DNA from: a virus
Length of the DNA stretch: 64,000 bases
Strand: one strand, 5' to 3'
Virus record (IMG/VR): IMGVR_UViG_3300025128_006668
Location: 61,402 to 125,401 of that record
Shown: positions 62,049 through 64,000 of the stretch, one piece after another
Layout: the number at the start of each line of letters is the position of its first letter
Position numbering within the stretch: position 1 is the first letter of the stretch
Notes under the pieces: generated by a model
The model's database searches: none
Told to the model about the DNA's origin: nothing
Seen by the model: the letters and a program-made list of their open reading frames with translations, nothing else
Translations under genes and position numbers: made by a program

Positions 62049-62111
62049 CGTTGTGCGGTGTCCCTGCCGGTTGGTTTTTGAACTTGCGACTAGCCGGTAG
62101 GGATAACAACG
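62049..62111 (+). terminator. Stem-loop after the 59-aa gene (terminator-like, no T-run)
   Basis: CGTTGT/ACAACG outer stem and TCCCTGCCGG/CCGGTAGGGA inner stem. Sequence-related to the real terminator at 57778 (both share CGTTGTG and CTGCCGGTT), but the T-run is in the loop, so it may act as a processing or partial termination site. Confidence 0.5.
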
Positions 62112-62114
62112 AGA

Positions 62115-62178
62115 CTGCCAAAATGGCAGCTGGGGCCCGCCCAAAGTCCTTATTGAGACTCTATCTCATTAGGAAAAA
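62115..62178 (+). repeat. Early-region cassette repeat R5
   Basis: CTGCCAAAATGGCAG, CTGGGGCCCGCCC, then TTATTGAGACTCTATCTCATTA and an A-tract. Precedes the promoter at 62205. Confidence 0.85.
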
Positions 62179-62204
62179 ATCTAAAGATTGATTAAAGATT
62201 CTAT

Positions 62205-62233
62205 TTGCAATATGCCGATGTATATAATATAAT
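62205..62233 (+). promoter_or_regulatory. Early promoter of the candidate ncRNA
   Basis: TTGCAA, 17-base spacer with GCCGATGTATATAA, TATAAT. The transcript would begin near 62240 and no open frame follows for 220 bases. Confidence 0.75.
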
Positions 62234-62239
62234 GAAATT

Positions 62240-62390
62240 GTAAGACAGGCGGCACGCAGTTAGCCAAGCAGGGAAACCGTCAGTCACGCAGTAAGTCGTG
62301 TCCTCTGTCTTGCCCAAGATAGCTTGCTTGACTGTTTTACATACTGTTTAGCACGCGAGTTTACCACGACAGTTTTTCACTAGAGTTTTC
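62240..62390 (+). ncRNA. Candidate structured non-coding RNA with pseudoknot
   Basis: AAGACAGGCGGCACG (62242-62256) pairs with CGTGTCCTCTGTCTT (62297-62311): 14 of 15 positions pair, two of them G-U. Loop bases AGCCAAGCA (62262-62270) pair with TGCTTGACT (62325-62333), 8 of 9, forming an H-type pseudoknot. A strong promoter lies just upstream. There is no ORF with a ribosome site. The 3' end is uncertain; a T-run with a short CTGT/ACAG stem ends near 62377. A cloverleaf does not form. Confidence 0.5.
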
Positions 62391-62412
62391 CGAAAAATCC
62401 TAAAGTTCCCCC

Positions 62413-62441
62413 TTGACAATAGCCGATATATATGGTATACT
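62413..62441 (+). promoter_or_regulatory. Class I early promoter
   Basis: TTGACA, 17-base spacer with AGCCGATATATATGG, TATACT, then GAAAGGGAG. Confidence 0.8.
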
Positions 62442-62465
62442 GAAAGAGAAAGAAAGGGAGACAAA

Positions 62466-62867
62466 ATGATAGATAGAAACAAAAGAGTATATGTTTACTT
62501 CAATCTGCATCGCAAGTGTTTCAGTGTTAGACAAGGTACGCGAGTTGTAGAGCATACAAATCAGGTTTGCTTAAAGGATGTTAGGTACATGGTTCAGCCG
62601 GCAGGTAGAGCTAAGGTACTAAAAGAGAAGAAGAAGAATGTCCACGCTGGATTGTCGGGCTACTATGTTGACCGTGTTCCAGTTCCGGCAGTTAGTTTTG
62701 ATGTTACATACAACCCATACAAATACGATTCATTCGTAGATACTCAGGATCATGAAGCTCAGGAATGGTCAGAGTATGCCCACCTTACATGTGGAGATGG
62801 GTGGAGAAACATAGAAGCGATATTTACTCGGGAATATTTTCAGGAAAAAGTTAAAGTTCCTGCTTGA
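62466..62867 (+). CDS. Conserved-type phage early protein
   Basis: 133 aa. NKRVYVYFNLHRKCFSVRQ at the start and VSFDVTYNPYKYDSFVD in the middle are hallmarks of an uncharacterised family common in large phages. Beta-rich, basic centre (LKEKKKNVHAG). GGGAG ribosome site and strong promoter. No function known. Confidence 0.7.
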   Translation: MIDRNKRVYVYFNLHRKCFSVRQGTRVVEHTNQVCLKDVRYMVQPAGRAKVLKEKKKNVHAGLSGYYVDRVPVPAVSFDVTYNPYKYDSFVDTQDHEAQEWSEYAHLTCGDGWRNIEAIFTREYFQEKVKVPA

Positions 62868-62892
62868 CAAATGCCGATATATATTATATAAT
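62864..62892 (+). promoter_or_regulatory. Class I early promoter overlapping a stop codon
   Basis: TTGACA, 17-base spacer with ATGCCGATATATAT, TATAAT. The -35 box contains the TGA of the preceding gene. Confidence 0.8.
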
Positions 62893-62930
62893 GAAAGAGT
62901 TCAACAGTTAGTTTTTTTAGGGAGAATCGA

Positions 62931-63194
62931 ATGAAGATTCAAAAGACAGAGGCATTAGCCTTAAGTTTCGGAAACGAAGTATACACTAATACTTATGTTT
63001 CAAATTATTCTGGTGAGACTGAAATCAAGTTTCACGATTATCAGAGTGATGGCGCAGAGTTCAAGGTAAATATCAATGTGCCAATCGAAACAGCTCGTTC
63101 TATCCTTAATGAGTTGCAACAGGATCTTGAAAACTACGATGCTTTTCAAGCCAAGAAAGCTCAGGAAGCCATAGCCGAAGCTACAGAAGAGTAA
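62931..63194 (+). CDS. Early hypothetical protein
   Basis: 87 aa. Beta-type first half (NTYVSNYSGETEIKFHDY; FKVNINVPIETARSIL) and a helical acidic tail. AGGGAGAA ribosome site. No family recognised. Confidence 0.6.
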   Translation: MKIQKTEALALSFGNEVYTNTYVSNYSGETEIKFHDYQSDGAEFKVNINVPIETARSILNELQQDLENYDAFQAKKAQEAIAEATEE

Positions 63195-63274
63195 CCCTTT
63201 CGTGAGTCGTGGCGGACTATAAAACGCCATTTTACAAAGTTTACTATTTTTTTCTAAGACTAGGAGAAGTTATT

Positions 63275-63460
63275 ATGAAAGCTGTTAAAGGAAACCTTTT
63301 TGCCGTGGAAATCAAAGGCAAAGTAAATACCACCAACCGTAGCCGTGACCAATGGGCACAGATTACTGATGCTCGAAGTGGCAGAGTTCTGCACACTGGT
63401 CAACCTCGCTACATCAAGCGAGTGGCTAAGGCTAAGTACAACACACTGTTGGACATCTAG
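63275..63460 (+). CDS. Early hypothetical protein
   Basis: 61 aa from the ATG at 63275 (TAGGAG upstream). Basic, strand-rich (GNLFAVEIKGKVNTTNRSRD; ITDARSGRVLHTGQPRY). No family recognised. Followed by two terminator-like stems. Confidence 0.6.
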   Translation: MKAVKGNLFAVEIKGKVNTTNRSRDQWAQITDARSGRVLHTGQPRYIKRVAKAKYNTLLDI

Positions 63461-63473
63461 TCTTAGGATGGGA

Positions 63474-63516
63474 TTGCCGCCCTGTAAGTCATGAGAATGC
63501 GTGGGCGGTAATTTTT
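63474..63516 (+). terminator. Intrinsic terminator
   Basis: TTGCCGCCC (63474-63482) pairs with GGGCGGTAA (63503-63511), then TTTTT. Follows the 61-aa gene. Confidence 0.85.
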
Positions 63517-63532
63517 AATACAAAGATAAAAC

Positions 63533-63602
63533 AGAGTAGCCCAATTAAAGCCTCCTTGATGAAGGGTGAAAAGGGTGACGGCTTAACCCCTACTCTATTT
63601 TT
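63533..63602 (+). terminator. Second, two-tier terminator
   Basis: AGAGTAG (63533-63539) pairs with CTACTCT (63590-63596), with an inner TTAAAGCC/GGCTTAA stem, followed by ATTTTTG. Backs up the terminator just upstream. Confidence 0.75.
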
Positions 63603-63604
63603 GT

Positions 63605-63670
63605 CTGCCAAAATGACAGTTGGGGCCGGCCCGGCCCGCTTATTGAGACCCAGTCTCATTAAGAAAAAAA
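63605..63670 (+). repeat. Early-region cassette repeat R6
   Basis: CTGCCAAAATGACAG, TTGGGGCCGGCCCGG, then TTATTGAGACCCAGTCTCATTAA and an A-tract. Begins 3 bases after the terminator. Confidence 0.85.
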
Positions 63671-63715
63671 GATTGCCTATTCCGAAAAAACAAATGGTTT
63701 TGATATAGTTTTAGT

Positions 63716-63744
63716 TTGCAAATGGACGATATATATAGTATACT
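63716..63744 (+). promoter_or_regulatory. Early promoter
   Basis: TTGCAA, 17-base spacer with GGACGATATATATAG, TATACT. Drives the last, partial gene. Confidence 0.75.
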
Positions 63745-63780
63745 GGTAGTATAACCAAAACGCAAAAGGGAGAAACACAA

Positions 63781-64000
63781 TGCTAAAATTCAGCAAAGCT
63801 AATGCCAAAACGCAAGCACTCAAAAACGATTCAGAGTTAGCAGACTACTTGACAGACAAGCGTAAAATTTATTCGTTAGATTTACTCAGTGGCTACTCGT
63901 GCCCATATGCTGAAAAATGTTTATCTAAGGCAGTAGTTCAGCCTAATGGTAAACGTAAAATTAAAGATGGTAAGAAAACAGAGTTTCGTTGCTTCTCAGC
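63781..64000 (+). CDS. Conserved-type phage protein, 3' truncated by window edge
   Basis: 73 codons visible. MLKFSKANAK...LLSGYSCPYAEKC, then KRKIKDGKKTEFRCFS matches the start of a widespread uncharacterised phage protein with S-C-P-x-A-x-x-C. The cysteines could bind metal. GGGAGAAA ribosome site. The rest lies outside the window. Confidence 0.7.

Noticed and set aside
62240-62320. tRNA-like element
   Set aside because: A 7-bp acceptor-like stem with CCC nearby exists, but no D-arm, T-arm or anticodon loop of proper size, and the stem continues to 15 positions.
56140-63670. CRISPR array or tandem iterons as explanation of the six repeats
   Set aside because: Copies are 0.6-1.9 kb apart with genes between them and are not identical; no spacer arrangement or cas genes.
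1-64000. Integrase, attachment sites or lysogeny module
   Set aside because: No tyrosine or serine recombinase and no repressor/antirepressor pair seen; the homing-type nucleases do not imply integration.

Overview
This window is part of a tailed bacteriophage genome (Caudoviricetes). It carries a complete head and tail gene set: portal, large terminase, prohead protease with scaffold, major capsid protein, tail tube, tape measure and tail tip. I see no tail sheath gene, and the tape measure protein is 2369 aa, so a long flexible siphovirus-type tail (about 350 nm by the usual 0.15 nm per residue rule) is the best inference. I see no integrase, attachment site, CRISPR array or tRNA. The host cannot be named from the sequence. 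The early promoters are ordinary sigma-70 type (TTGACA, 17 bp, TATAAT), so a bacterium with a standard housekeeping sigma factor is implied. The DNA is AT-rich apart from short GC-rich repeat cores.

Layout. (1) 1-15608, plus strand, tightly overlapping genes. It opens with the 3' part of a TnpB/Cas12-like gene with damaged RuvC residues, then a PD-(D/E)XK nuclease. A bacterial-type DNA polymerase III alpha subunit follows, split into two genes (PHP plus palm, then fingers to OB fold) with a DEDDh exonuclease and a cytidylyltransferase between them. Next come a sigma-like factor, a sugar island of glycosyltransferase and nucleotidyltransferase genes, a homing-endonuclease-like gene, and a Rad52-like/zinc-ribbon pair. 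A symmetrical terminator at 15637-15661 closes the block. (2) 15660-54291, minus strand, late genes. Read in the direction of transcription these are two regulators (a 48-aa acidic ORF and a sigma-like protein), a small-terminase candidate, Gmd, HNH, an ERCC4-type nuclease, TerL, portal, protease/scaffold, decoration protein, MCP, connectors, tail tube, tail chaperone candidates, tape measure and tail-tip proteins (one of 2713 aa with about two dozen Cys-containing repeats). The block ends with a PRTase-HAD fusion, two small paralogues, a sulfotransferase and a methyltransferase. (3) 54376-64000, plus strand. An HTH gene and a CmoB-like methyltransferase are followed by an early region of about 27 very small genes cut into cassettes.

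The early region is the most unusual part. Six copies of a three-part palindromic repeat (CTGCCAAAATGGCAG, then a GGGCCGGCCC-type core, then TTGAGAC..ATCTCAA and an A-tract) lie between transcription units, each upstream of a promoter. This resembles the promoter/stem-loop shuffling cassettes described in T4-type phages, but with a different sequence and in a phage without T4-type genes in view. Many of the promoters share a conserved spacer, GCCGATATATA. A second promoter class has no -35 box and instead carries the inverted repeat GTGAC-N7-GTCAC. One strong promoter drives a gene-less segment that can fold into a 15-position stem with a loop-to-tail pseudoknot (about 62240-62390), a candidate non-coding RNA.

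In the late region a shared motif (TGGTGTATAT) lies 42-58 bases upstream of several gene starts and may be the late promoter. MCP and tail tube are each followed by a terminator, and a terminator also precedes the tape measure gene. The protease gene contains a strong internal ribosome site for a Nu3-like scaffold, and the gene before the tape measure carries a dnaX-type A_AAA_AAG slip site.
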